A DNA stretch of 64,000 nucleotides from Salipiger mangrovisoli (GTDB lineage: Bacteria > Pseudomonadota > Alphaproteobacteria > Rhodobacterales > Rhodobacteraceae), in contig NZ_JADFFK010000015.1 in NCBI RefSeq assembly GCF_015223355.1, positions 1 to 64,000 of the forward strand, in the 5' to 3' direction. The notes below the pieces were generated by a model that was given only the letters and a program-made list of their open reading frames with translations, was not told the origin of the DNA and searched no databases. Every line of letters starts with the position of its first letter. The stretch's first letter is position 1. Both the position numbers and the translations under genes were made by a program. This document shows positions 38,329 through 48,427 of the stretch, piece after piece.

Positions 38329-41086
38329 TACACGCGACATCCTGCCGGACGACCTGATCGCCCCGGCCACGGAGATCTTCGACATCGCGGGCATTCGTGC
38401 CCGTGTATTCGCTGCCCTGCCGGACGAGGGCGGCGAAGCCGCGGCCCGCTCCGCCGTGGTGAAAATCCTCGGCGATGAGAGCAAGCGCGGGCGCGAAACC
38501 ATCGCCGCAGCCTTCGCCAACCGGCCGCACAATGCCTTTCCGGTAACCCATGCCTACACCTGGATCACCGACGGGCTGGTGCGGATCTGCTTCGACGTCG
38601 CCACCCAGCACCTGCACCGCAACCCCAACCCGACAAAGGGCGAACGGCTCTCGGTGCTGGCGGTGGGCGGCTACGGGCGCGGCGAGATGGCGCCCTTCTC
38701 CGACGTCGATCTTCTGTTCCTGACCCCGCACAAGATCACCGCCTGGGCCGAGAGCGTCATCGAGTCGATGCTCTACATGCTTTGGGATCTGAAGCTGAAG
38801 GTCGGGCATTCCTCGCGCACGGTGAAGGACTGCCTGCGGCTCGGCGCCGAGGATTTCACCATCCGCACCGCGATGCTCGAGCACCGTTTCCTGACCGGGC
38901 ACAAGCCGCTGGCGGACGAGCTGGAAACGCGGCTGTGGAACGATCTGTTCAAGGGCACCGAGCGCGCCTTCGTCGCCGCCAAGCTCGAGGAACGCTCCGA
39001 GCGGCACCGCAAGCACGGGCTGCGCTACGTGGTCGAGCCCAACGTGAAGGAGGGCAAGGGCGGGCTGCGCGACCTGCAATCGCTCTACTGGATCACCAAG
39101 TACATCCACCACACCGACGACACCGAGGATCTGGTACGCCTCGGCGTGTTCCGCCCCGAGGAGTACCGCACCTTCTACCGCGCCGAGGAATTTCTCTGGG
39201 CGACGCGCTGCCATCTTCACCTCGCCGCGGGCCGCGCGGTCGAGCAGCTGACCTTCGACATGCAGGTCGAGGTGGCGGAACGCATGGGCTACAACGACCG
39301 CGGCGGGCGCCGCGCGGTGGAATGGTTCATGCAGGACTATTTCCGCCATGCCACCTCGACCGGCGATCTCACCCGCATCTTCCTCACCTCGCTGGAATCC
39401 GAGCAGCAGAAGGACGCGCCGCTGCTGCTGCGCATGTTCAAGCGCGGACCCAATGTGAAGGATGGCTACGAGGTGGTGCACAACCGGCTCGCCATCGTCG
39501 ATCCGATCGCCTTCCTGTCCGACAAGATCAACCTGCTGCGCTTCTTCGAGGAGGGCCTGCGCACCGGCCTGCTGCTGCATCCCGACGCCATGCGGCTGGT
39601 GAAGGCCAACCTGCACCTCATCGACGAGGACATGCGGCAGGATCGCGAGGCGCAGCGCATCTTCATGGATTTGCTGCTGAAACACGGCAATCCCGAACGC
39701 TCGCTGCGGCGGATGAACGAGCTTGGCGTGCTCGCCGCCTTCATCCCCGAGTTCGAGCCGATCGTGGCGATGATGCAGTTCAACATGTACCACAGCTACA
39801 CGGTGGACGAGCACACCATACAGTGCATCGGCAACCTGTCGCAGATCGAGCATGGCGACCTGGTCGAGGATCTGCCTGTCGCCTCGTCGATCCTGCGCGA
39901 GGGGGTGAACCGCAAGGTGCTCTACATCGCGCTGCTGCTGCACGACATCGGCAAAGGACGCGACGAGGACCACGCGGTGCTCGGCGCGCAGATCGCCCGC
40001 CGCGTGGCGCCGCGCCTCGGCCTCAGCAAGCAGGAGAGCGCCACGGTCGAATGGCTGGTACGCTACCACCTGCTGATGTCCGACATGGCGCAGAAACGCG
40101 ACATCGCCGACCCGCGCACCGTGCGCGACTTCGCCAAGGCGGTGCAGACCCGAGAGCGTCTCGACCTGTTGACCGTGCTGACCGTCTGCGACATCCGCGG
40201 GGTCGGCCCGGACGTCTGGAACAACTGGAAGGCAGCGCTCCTGCGCGCGCTCTACCGCCAGACCCGCCGCGGGCTCGAGGACGGGATGGAAGCGCTCAAC
40301 CGCGAGAACCGTGGCAACGAGGCAAAGCGCGCCCTGCGCGAGGCGCTGTCGGACTGGGACGCCAAGGAACTGCGCACCGAGACCGGGCGGCACTACGAAT
40401 CCTACTGGCAGGGTCTGCATGTCACCGCGCATGAGGTCTTTGCCCGGCTGCTGCGCGACATCAAGGATGACGAGATCAAGATCGACATCCACCCCGACGA
40501 GGACCGCGACGCCACCCGCGCCTGCTTTGCCCTGCAGGACCACCCCGGCATCTTCGCCCGGCTCGCCGGCGCGCTCTCTCTGGTAGGGGCAAACGTGGTG
40601 GATGCGCGCACTTTCACCTCGAAGGACGGCTACGCCACCGCGGCCTTCTGGATCCAGGACGCCGACGGCTCGCCTTATGAGGAGGCCCGCCTGCCCCGTC
40701 TGCGCGACATGATCCGCAAGACGCTGATGGGCGAGGTGCGCCCGCGCGAGGCGATCGAGCAGCGCGGCAAGCTCAAGAAGCGCGAGCAGGCCTTCAAGGT
40801 GCCCACCTCGATCAGCTTCGACAACGAGGGCTCGGACATCTACACGATCATCGAGGTCGACACACGCGACCGTCCGGGCCTGCTCTACGATCTGACGCGC
40901 ACCCTGTCGGAGAGCCACGTCTACATCGTCTCGGCGGTCATCGCGACCTACGGCGAGCAGGTGGTGGACACCTTCTACGTGAAGGACATGTTCGGGCTGA
41001 AGTACTTCACCCCCTCGAAGCAGAAGATGCTGGAACGCAAGCTGCGCGACGCCATCGCAGCAGGGGCGCAGCGGGCCGGGGTCTGA
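38288..41086 (+). CDS. glnD: Bifunctional PII uridylyltransferase/uridylyl-removing enzyme
   Basis: The 932-residue nitrogen sensor adds and removes UMP on PII proteins in response to glutamine. Domains in order are: nucleotidyltransferase with GGYGRGEMAPFSDVDLLFL (about 126–145), a helical linker, an HD domain (LLHDIGKGRDEDHAVLG, about 548) and two C-terminal ACT domains (about 735–815 and 850–930). The start is TTG at 38288, because the next ATG would remove conserved N-terminal helices; an AGG lies about 9 bases upstream. The gene overlaps the lipoprotein gene by 41 bp. Confidence 0.95.
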   Translation: MTLPPPVSPAPATDTRDILPDDLIAPATEIFDIAGIRARVFAALPDEGGEAAARSAVVKILGDESKRGRETIAAAFANRPHNAFPVTHAYTWITDGLVRICFDVATQHLHRNPNPTKGERLSVLAVGGYGRGEMAPFSDVDLLFLTPHKITAWAESVIESMLYMLWDLKLKVGHSSRTVKDCLRLGAEDFTIRTAMLEHRFLTGHKPLADELETRLWNDLFKGTERAFVAAKLEERSERHRKHGLRYVVEPNVKEGKGGLRDLQSLYWITKYIHHTDDTEDLVRLGVFRPEEYRTFYRAEEFLWATRCHLHLAAGRAVEQLTFDMQVEVAERMGYNDRGGRRAVEWFMQDYFRHATSTGDLTRIFLTSLESEQQKDAPLLLRMFKRGPNVKDGYEVVHNRLAIVDPIAFLSDKINLLRFFEEGLRTGLLLHPDAMRLVKANLHLIDEDMRQDREAQRIFMDLLLKHGNPERSLRRMNELGVLAAFIPEFEPIVAMMQFNMYHSYTVDEHTIQCIGNLSQIEHGDLVEDLPVASSILREGVNRKVLYIALLLHDIGKGRDEDHAVLGAQIARRVAPRLGLSKQESATVEWLVRYHLLMSDMAQKRDIADPRTVRDFAKAVQTRERLDLLTVLTVCDIRGVGPDVWNNWKAALLRALYRQTRRGLEDGMEALNRENRGNEAKRALREALSDWDAKELRTETGRHYESYWQGLHVTAHEVFARLLRDIKDDEIKIDIHPDEDRDATRACFALQDHPGIFARLAGALSLVGANVVDARTFTSKDGYATAAFWIQDADGSPYEEARLPRLRDMIRKTLMGEVRPREAIEQRGKLKKREQAFKVPTSISFDNEGSDIYTIIEVDTRDRPGLLYDLTRTLSESHVYIVSAVIATYGEQVVDTFYVKDMFGLKYFTPSKQKMLERKLRDAIAAGAQRAGV

Positions 41087-41124
41087 TCACCCGCGCCCGT
41101 TGCCTTCAAGGGCAGACAAAACAA

Positions 41125-41150
41125 AAGAGCGGACCCAAGGGCCCGCTCTT
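41125..41150. terminator. Terminator between glnD and cspA
   Basis: AAGAGCGG (41125–41132) pairs with CCGCTCTT (41143–41150) around a ten-base loop that can extend the stem. It lies between convergent genes and is flanked by AAAA and a T-rich tail, so it may serve both. Confidence 0.75.
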
Positions 41151-41190
41151 CCGTGTTTCTTGGCAGGACCGCAGTCCCATCAGGATTGGC

Positions 41191-41397
41191 TTACACCAGT
41201 TCCAGATTGATCGCCGACTCGCGGCCGTCACGGCCTGCTTCGATGTCGAACGACACTTTCTGGTTGTCTGCGAGGCCGGTGAGGCCCGAACGCTCAACTG
41301 CCGAGATGTGCACGAAAACGTCTTTCGAGCCACCATCGGGTGCGATGAAGCCGAAGCCCTTGGTGGTGTTGAACCACTTGACGGTACCAGTTGCCAT
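41191..41397 (-). CDS. cspA: Cold-shock-domain protein (CspA family)
   Basis: The 68-residue protein is a single cold-shock domain: [18 protein letters not shown] with RNP1 (KGFGFI) and VFVHISAVE with RNP2. It binds single-stranded RNA or DNA and acts as an RNA chaperone. AGAGGAA precedes the ATG. The long upstream leader is typical of csp mRNAs. Whether it responds to cold or is constitutive cannot be told from sequence. Confidence 0.95.
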   Translation of the reverse strand: MATGTVKWFNTTKGFGFIAPDGGSKDVFVHISAVERSGLTGLADNQKVSFDIEAGRDGRESAINLELV

Positions 41398-41834
41398 GGT
41401 TGTATTCCTCTATCTGTGTCGCCCACGAAGCGCGGCGACCTGGCGTCTCAACGTCGCATGCTGAGCCGTGGAGGAATCAGGAAACGAAATTCAGTAGCCC
41501 TCCCTAAATGGGCCTTTTGGGCCGGAATTACAAGCGATGATCCGATGTCAGGCCATTTCATGCCTCCTGCATTGACTTTCCGGCCGAATTCCCCCATTTA
41601 CACCGCGTGATCGCCGGTTCCTTACCAGCCCAGGGCCACCCGCCCTGCGCCTGCGATGCCAGATTTCCCGCCGTTGGCACCCTCCCATGGGTCCGGCCTC
41701 GCGAAGGAGTTCTTGCGATTACGGCATTCGGGCAATCCGGCCCGTTCGTCCAATCGCAGCCCGCTGCACATCTCCTCCCGCGCGAAGGCGCATATCCGGC
41801 GACGGCCCTCGCGGCCCTCCCCGAAAGGATTTTC
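41398..41834. other. Intergenic region between cspA and rhlE
   Basis: About 440 bp between divergent genes. It includes the cspA 5' leader on the minus strand and the rhlE leader on the plus strand. GGGCCTTTTGGGCC (41510–41523) is a palindrome-like block. A 37-codon open frame on the minus strand (41561–41448) starts ATG just one base after AGGAGG, too close for a good ribosome site. No supported gene is seen. Confidence 0.4.
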
Positions 41835-43145
<1,311 letters not shown>

Positions 43146-43160
43146 TCCGGAGCGAGAAAA

Positions 43161-43187
43161 GGCGCGGAGCCCCCTCCGCGCCTTTTT
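43161..43187 (+). terminator. rhlE terminator
   Basis: GGCGCGGAG (43161–43169), four C residues, CTCCGCGCC (43174–43182), then TTTTT: a strong rho-independent terminator 16 bp after the stop codon. Confidence 0.92.
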
Positions 43188-43227
43188 CTTTGCATCACGG
43201 TCCGGCCACCAGCCCGGCAAAGGGGCG

Positions 43228-45033
43228 TCACTCCGCCTTCATCGCCGCGTACATCGAATCCAGCAACTCGTGGTTCACCTCAGGGCCACCTAGGAACGGG
43301 CGGTCGCGCAGCTCGGTCTTCCGCTCGCCCTCGGGCGCCTCGTAGACCACCGCGCCGTCCTTGATCGTCACCCGTATCTGGATCTGCGCAAGCGTCTCGG
43401 GGTCCACCGTTGTCGGATCCTCTGACAGGATCACGAAATCCGCCAGCTTGCCCGCTTCGATCGAACCCTTCCGGTCTTCCTCGAAATGCTGCCAGGCCGG
43501 CCAGATGGTCAGCGCCTTCAGCCCCTCCATCACGCTCACCCGCTGCGCGGGGCCGAGGATGTCACCGGAGCGCGTGCGCCGGGTCACCGTGGCCGAGAGA
43601 ATCCGCATGCTGTCGGGGAAGGCCACTGGCGCATCATGGTGCGAGCCGAACATCATGCCGCGCTCGCGCACCCAGCCTGTGGGTGAGATATTCTCGGCAT
43701 TCACCGGCCCCACGGTGTGATCGCGGTGCCAATCGCCCCAGTAGTAGGTGTGCATCGGGAAAAGCGACGGGAAAACGCCCAGCTTCTGGATGCTGTCCAC
43801 CTGGTCTTCACGCAGGAACTGGCCGTGCACCAGCACCGGGCGGTTGGTCGGGGGCCCGTATTTCTGCTCCGCCGCGCCGATGGCGGCGATCAGCATGTCC
43901 GAGGCGCCCTCGCCATTGGAATGGGTCAGGATCTGGAAATCATGGCCGAAACACCAGTCGACCGCATCGTTGACCTGCTCCATGGTGATCGCCGCATAGC
44001 CCTTGTAGCCCGGCGGGTAGTCCCCGACCGGATCGTAGTAGGGCCGGTCGCGCAGCGCGGTGAAGCCCTGCGGCGAGCCGTCGATGGTCAGCTTGCAGCC
44101 GCCCACCCGCACGTGCCCGTCATACTCCTGGCTGACGTTCGCCTCGATGAAGTCGCGGGCTTCCAGCACATCGGGAAAGGCCACCACGTCGATCGGCAAC
44201 TCTCCCTTGGCATCGACCGCCTTCAGCGCCGCCACGTTGCCCGCGCTCGAGCGCCCCTCCTGCCCGGTGGTGTAGCCGAAACGCGCCCACATTTCCGCCC
44301 CTGCCTTGGCAAAGGCTTCGAAGCCTTCGGGGCCCAGCTGGCTCAGCAGCGGCACCAGCGTGCCGAAAAAGGCATATTCCTCCAGCACGCCGTTGGGCGA
44401 GCCGTCGTCGCCGCGGCGGATCACCCCGCCGGGAGGGTTCTCGGAGGCGTCGGTGATTCCAGCGATCTCCAATGCTTTGGAATTGGCCACCGCAAGATGC
44501 CCCGACTGGTGGATGATCAGGATCGGCACCTCCGAAGACACTGCGTCGAGCTCAACCTTGGTCGGGTGCCGAAGTTCGGCCAGCTGCGCGTTGTCGTAGC
44601 CGAAACCGATGATCAGGTTGACGGAGTCCACCACCGCCTGATTGTCCGCGATCCAGTCGCGCAGCCCCTGCTGCAGGCTGGCAATATCGGTCACATCGCC
44701 ATCGGGCGGGGCGAGCATATTGGCCGACAGCGCCTGGATGCCGCCCATCACCACGTGGCCGTGGCTGTCGACGAAGCCCGGCAGCATGGTGCGCCCGCCC
44801 AGGTCGAACATCTCGGTGGCCTCGCCCCTCAGGGCCGAGACCTCCGCCATCGTCCCGACGGCGAGGATCGTCCCGTCCTTCACCGCCACCGCCTCGGCCG
44901 TGGGTGCGGCGTCGTTGATGGTGAGGATGGGGCCGCCCGAATAGATCGTGTCGGCCATCTCCTGCGCCAGAGCCCCGCCCGAGGTCAGCATCGTTCCAAG
45001 CAGAAAAGCCGCGCCGCGAGTTGCAATCCGCAT
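43228..45033 (-). CDS. Exported YtcJ-like amidohydrolase (amidohydrolase family 3)
   Basis: The 601-residue protein has a signal peptide (1–23, ending GALAQ). It carries the metal-binding H91-G-H93 in LPGFVDSHGHV, plus GPPTNRPVLVHGQF and IEAGKLADFVILSEDP typical of amidohydrolase-superfamily members. Family relatives hydrolyse amides, ureas or hydantoins, but the substrate is unknown. The export signal places it in the periplasm, unlike most cytosolic relatives. GGAGGA precedes the start. Confidence 0.85.
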   Translation of the reverse strand: MRIATRGAAFLLGTMLTSGGALAQEMADTIYSGGPILTINDAAPTAEAVAVKDGTILAVGTMAEVSALRGEATEMFDLGGRTMLPGFVDSHGHVVMGGIQALSANMLAPPDGDVTDIASLQQGLRDWIADNQAVVDSVNLIIGFGYDNAQLAELRHPTKVELDAVSSEVPILIIHQSGHLAVANSKALEIAGITDASENPPGGVIRRGDDGSPNGVLEEYAFFGTLVPLLSQLGPEGFEAFAKAGAEMWARFGYTTGQEGRSSAGNVAALKAVDAKGELPIDVVAFPDVLEARDFIEANVSQEYDGHVRVGGCKLTIDGSPQGFTALRDRPYYDPVGDYPPGYKGYAAITMEQVNDAVDWCFGHDFQILTHSNGEGASDMLIAAIGAAEQKYGPPTNRPVLVHGQFLREDQVDSIQKLGVFPSLFPMHTYYWGDWHRDHTVGPVNAENISPTGWVRERGMMFGSHHDAPVAFPDSMRILSATVTRRTRSGDILGPAQRVSVMEGLKALTIWPAWQHFEEDRKGSIEAGKLADFVILSEDPTTVDPETLAQIQIRVTIKDGAVVYEAPEGERKTELRDRPFLGGPEVNHELLDSMYAAMKAE

Positions 45034-45189
45034 CGAAAATTCCTCCAGAAACCTTCGCGCCCGCGCACAATCATCACGCGAATCGGCGGCGCTCCAGACG
45101 CCGCCACCGAAGCCTAACGTGAGGTAATATTTGCGTCACCCCGCGGCGCGCTTCCGGCGTGGCCACGATGCGACATCGCCCGAGCTACG

Positions 45190-46623
45190 TCAGCTGCGGC
45201 GCAAATCCCCGACTTCGCGCCAGAAGAGCGGCGTCAGCAGAACGTAGACGGTGATCATCTCGAGCCGCCCAAGGTACATGGCGACAGAGAGGATCAGCTT
45301 CACCGGATCGGTCATCGTGGCGAAATTCCCCGCCGGGCCGATGATCGGCCCCACGCCCGGCCCGACATTCGCCAAGGCGGTCAGCGCGCCGCTCGCCGAC
45401 GTCTCGAGGTCGAGCCCGGCGAAATCGAGAGTGATGGTCAAGGCGCCGAAGGTCAGCCCGTAGAACATCATGAAGCTGATCACGCCCTTCATCACGTCTT
45501 CGTCCACCCGCGCGCCCTCGTAGTGGATCGCGGTGACGGCGTGGGGCGCGCGGATCGTCTGCATCTTGGCCTTGAGCGCACGGGCAAAGAGCAGCCAGCG
45601 CATCGCCTTCGCCCCACCCGCGGTGGAGCCGGTACAGCCGCCCACCGCGGTCAGCAGGAAGAAGGCCACCGCGGCGAAGGGCCCCCAGAGCGTGTAATCG
45701 GTGGTGGCATAGCCGGTTGTCGTCACCACGGAAACCACGTTGAAAGCCACGGCCGTGGCGGCCTCGAAGAGGGGCATCCCCTCATCCACCACCAGCCAGA
45801 CGGTCAACACGGTGATGACGGCGACCAGCGACTTGACCATCGCCGCAACCTGCTCGCTGCGGATCACGCCGCGCAGCACGACCCGCAGGTACCATGCAAA
45901 GGGCAGCGCCCCCAAGAGCATGAAGAGCGTGCAGGCCCATTGCAGGAAAGGGCTGGTGAAATGCCCGAAGGACGCGTCATAGCCCGAATAGCCGCCGGTC
46001 GAGAGCGTGGTCATCGCGTGGGTTATGGCGTCAAAGACGCTCATCCCGCCCAGCACGTAGACAAAGGCGCAGAGCGCAATAAGGCCGAGATAGATGCGCA
46101 GCGTCGCCGAGGCGAAGGCGGCGGCATTGCGCAGCTCCTTCTCGCCCTTGTCAGAGCTCTCGGTGCGGAAAAGCTGCATCCCGCCGACCTGCAGCAGCGG
46201 CAGCATGGCGATGCCGGTCACGATGAAGCCCACACCGCCGACCCCCTGCAAGAGCGCCCGCCAGAGTATCACCCCACGCGGCGTCTGGTCGAGCCCGCTC
46301 ATCACCGTCGAGCCAGTGGTAGTGATGCCCGACATCGCCTCGAAGAGCGCATCCACCGGCGTCAGCCCCCACATCCACAGCGGCACCGCCCCCGCCACGG
46401 CGGCAGTCACCCAGACCGACGAGGTCAGCAGGAAAGTCAGAAGCCGGTTCTGCTCGTGGAAATCAGACCATGTCGACAGGCTCACCCCGCCGCCGACCAT
46501 GCCGACCAGCGCCGCCGACATGGCGAAGGTCCCGCCGGTATCGGGAAAGAGGATCGCCACCACGACCATGAGCAGCGCGAAGAACACGCACACCAGACCG
46601 TTGATGAAATAGATGAACGACAT
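45190..46623 (-). CDS. trkH: Trk-type potassium uptake protein TrkH
   Basis: This 477-residue membrane protein has four M1-P-M2 repeats. Pore-loop glycine motifs are visible as GITTTGSTV, TLSTGGYSGYD, VTTTGYATTD and ANVGPGVG, which line the potassium filter. TrkH usually works with the cytosolic TrkA/TrkG regulator; no trkA is in the window. GAGAAGG precedes the ATG. Confidence 0.94.
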   Translation of the reverse strand: MSFIYFINGLVCVFFALLMVVVAILFPDTGGTFAMSAALVGMVGGGVSLSTWSDFHEQNRLLTFLLTSSVWVTAAVAGAVPLWMWGLTPVDALFEAMSGITTTGSTVMSGLDQTPRGVILWRALLQGVGGVGFIVTGIAMLPLLQVGGMQLFRTESSDKGEKELRNAAAFASATLRIYLGLIALCAFVYVLGGMSVFDAITHAMTTLSTGGYSGYDASFGHFTSPFLQWACTLFMLLGALPFAWYLRVVLRGVIRSEQVAAMVKSLVAVITVLTVWLVVDEGMPLFEAATAVAFNVVSVVTTTGYATTDYTLWGPFAAVAFFLLTAVGGCTGSTAGGAKAMRWLLFARALKAKMQTIRAPHAVTAIHYEGARVDEDVMKGVISFMMFYGLTFGALTITLDFAGLDLETSASGALTALANVGPGVGPIIGPAGNFATMTDPVKLILSVAMYLGRLEMITVYVLLTPLFWREVGDLRRS

Positions 46624-46879
46624 GACGGCCTTCTCTCGACGTGCCGGCCCGGCGCTGATGCCGCGCCGGTCCCGAAGCCATGCGGGGCTGACAGCGAGAA
46701 TTCAACGCGACTTTTGACGCACCGGCAATCGGCATCCCTTCAACACCATCCCCGCGCCGGACGCAACAACCGGCAAACCCCCGCGTGTGCATGATTTGTG
46801 CATCGGTTGTCCCCCCTTCCTAGGCCTTCGGGGATAGTCTACCTCTGGCCCCTGCGAACATGTCAAAGGGCCCGCCATC

Positions 46880-48424
46880 ATGAAACCCATCCGCCTGATC
46901 TCGGGCATTCTCACGGTCGGCTTCTGGACCCTCGCCAGCCGCGTCCTCGGCGTCGCGCGCGAGATATTCATCCTGGCTTATATCGGGCCGGGTCCGCTGA
47001 TGGACGCCTTCGTGGCCGCCTTTCGCCTGCCCAACATGTTCCGCCGCTTCTTTGCCGAAGGCGCTTTCAACGCGGCCTTCGTGCCGATTTTCTCGAAAAA
47101 ATACGAAGGCGAGGAAAATCCGCTGAAGTTCGGCAGCGATGCGATGAACGGGCTGGCCTTCGTGCTGCTGGTGATCTCGGCGCTGGCGCTGATCTTCATG
47201 CCTGCGCTGGTCTGGGCCACCGCCGGGGGCTTCGCCGCCGACAGCCGCTTCGACCTGACGGTCGGTTACGGGCGCATCGTCTTTCCCTACATCTTCTTCA
47301 TCTCGCTTGCCGCGCTCTTCTCCGGCGCGCTCAACGCCACCGGCCATTTCGCCGCCGCCGCCGCCGCGCCGATCCTGCTGAACATCTTCGTCATTGCGGC
47401 GATGGTCACCGCGAAGGTCGTCGGAGGCGAGATCATCCATTGGCTCATCTGGGCGATCCCCTTCGCCGGTGTGGCGCAGCTGGCGCTGGTCTGGATCGCC
47501 GCCGAGCGCGCCGGGATCCGCCTGCGCCCCGGCCGCCCTGTCTGGACACCCGACATGAAGCGGCTGGTCCGTGTCGCCATCCCCGCGGCGCTGGCGGGCG
47601 GGGTCATGCAGGTCAACCTGCTGGTCGGCCAGCAGGTCGCCTCGAACTTCGAGAAGGCCGTGGGCTGGCTCTACGCCGCCGACCGGCTCTACCAGCTGCC
47701 GCTCGGCGTGGTCGGCATTGCCGTCGCCATCGTGCTGCTGCCGGACCTCTCGCGCCGCCTCAAGGCCAAGGACAACGTCGGCGCGCGCCATGCCTTCTCC
47801 CGCGCGGGAGAGCTGTCGCTTGCCTTGACCATCCCCGCCGCCGTTGCGCTGGTGGTGGTCCCTTTCCCGATCGTTTCGGTACTGTTCCAGCGCGGGGCCA
47901 CCTCGGTCGCCGATGCGCAGGCGATTGCCTTTGCCGTGGCGCTCTACGGCCTCGGGCTGCCCGCCTTCGTGATGCAGAAGGTCCTGCAGCCGCTCTTTTT
48001 CGCCCGAGAGAACACGCGCACACCTTTCTACTACGCGCTGTGGTGCATGGCGGTGAACGCGGCGCTGGCCATCGGTCTCGCGCCGGTGCTGGGCTGGTAC
48101 GCGCCGGCCATCGCCACCACGGTCGCCGCCTGGACGATGGTGGCGCAACTGGCCTGGGGCGGGCGCAAGCTGGGCGAAGTCGCCCGCTTCGATACCCGCT
48201 TCCGCCAGCGCATTTTCCGAATCTGCCTCGCCTCGGCGATCATGGGTGCGATTCTCTGGGGAACCATGCTGGCCCTCGGACCGTTGCTGGAAAGAAGCTA
48301 CTGGCGGGGCCTCGCGCTCGTCGGCCTGATCGGTGTCGGCATCCTATCTTACGGCATCGCCGGTCAGACCGTGGGGGCATTCCGCCTGTCCGAATTCCGA
48401 TCTGCATTCCGCCGCAAGGGCTGA
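46880..48424 (+). CDS. murJ: Lipid II flippase MurJ
   Basis: The 514-residue MVF/MOP-superfamily protein has about 14 transmembrane helices and flips lipid II across the inner membrane for peptidoglycan synthesis. Matching segments are GFWTLASRVLGVAREIFI, FRLPNMFRRFFAEGAFNAAFVPIF, GVMQVNLLVGQQVAS and LYAADRLYQLPLGVVGIAVA. AAAGGG precedes the ATG. It is followed after only 3 bp by a phospholipase D-like gene, so they are probably co-transcribed. Confidence 0.96.
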   Translation: MKPIRLISGILTVGFWTLASRVLGVAREIFILAYIGPGPLMDAFVAAFRLPNMFRRFFAEGAFNAAFVPIFSKKYEGEENPLKFGSDAMNGLAFVLLVISALALIFMPALVWATAGGFAADSRFDLTVGYGRIVFPYIFFISLAALFSGALNATGHFAAAAAAPILLNIFVIAAMVTAKVVGGEIIHWLIWAIPFAGVAQLALVWIAAERAGIRLRPGRPVWTPDMKRLVRVAIPAALAGGVMQVNLLVGQQVASNFEKAVGWLYAADRLYQLPLGVVGIAVAIVLLPDLSRRLKAKDNVGARHAFSRAGELSLALTIPAAVALVVVPFPIVSVLFQRGATSVADAQAIAFAVALYGLGLPAFVMQKVLQPLFFARENTRTPFYYALWCMAVNAALAIGLAPVLGWYAPAIATTVAAWTMVAQLAWGGRKLGEVARFDTRFRQRIFRICLASAIMGAILWGTMLALGPLLERSYWRGLALVGLIGVGILSYGIAGQTVGAFRLSEFRSAFRRKG

Positions 48425-48427
48425 CAC

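Noticed and set aside
38213..40918. Long minus-strand open frame over glnD
   Set aside because: Shadow of glnD in a high-GC gene; no ribosome site, domain or conserved context.
41448..41561. 37-codon minus-strand frame in the cspA leader with AGGAGG next to ATG
   Set aside because: The spacing of one base is too short for translation and there is no similarity; probably chance.
41607..41834. In-frame upstream extension of rhlE
   Set aside because: No ribosome site, no helicase-family similarity, and a good AAAGGA site precedes the internal ATG at 41835.
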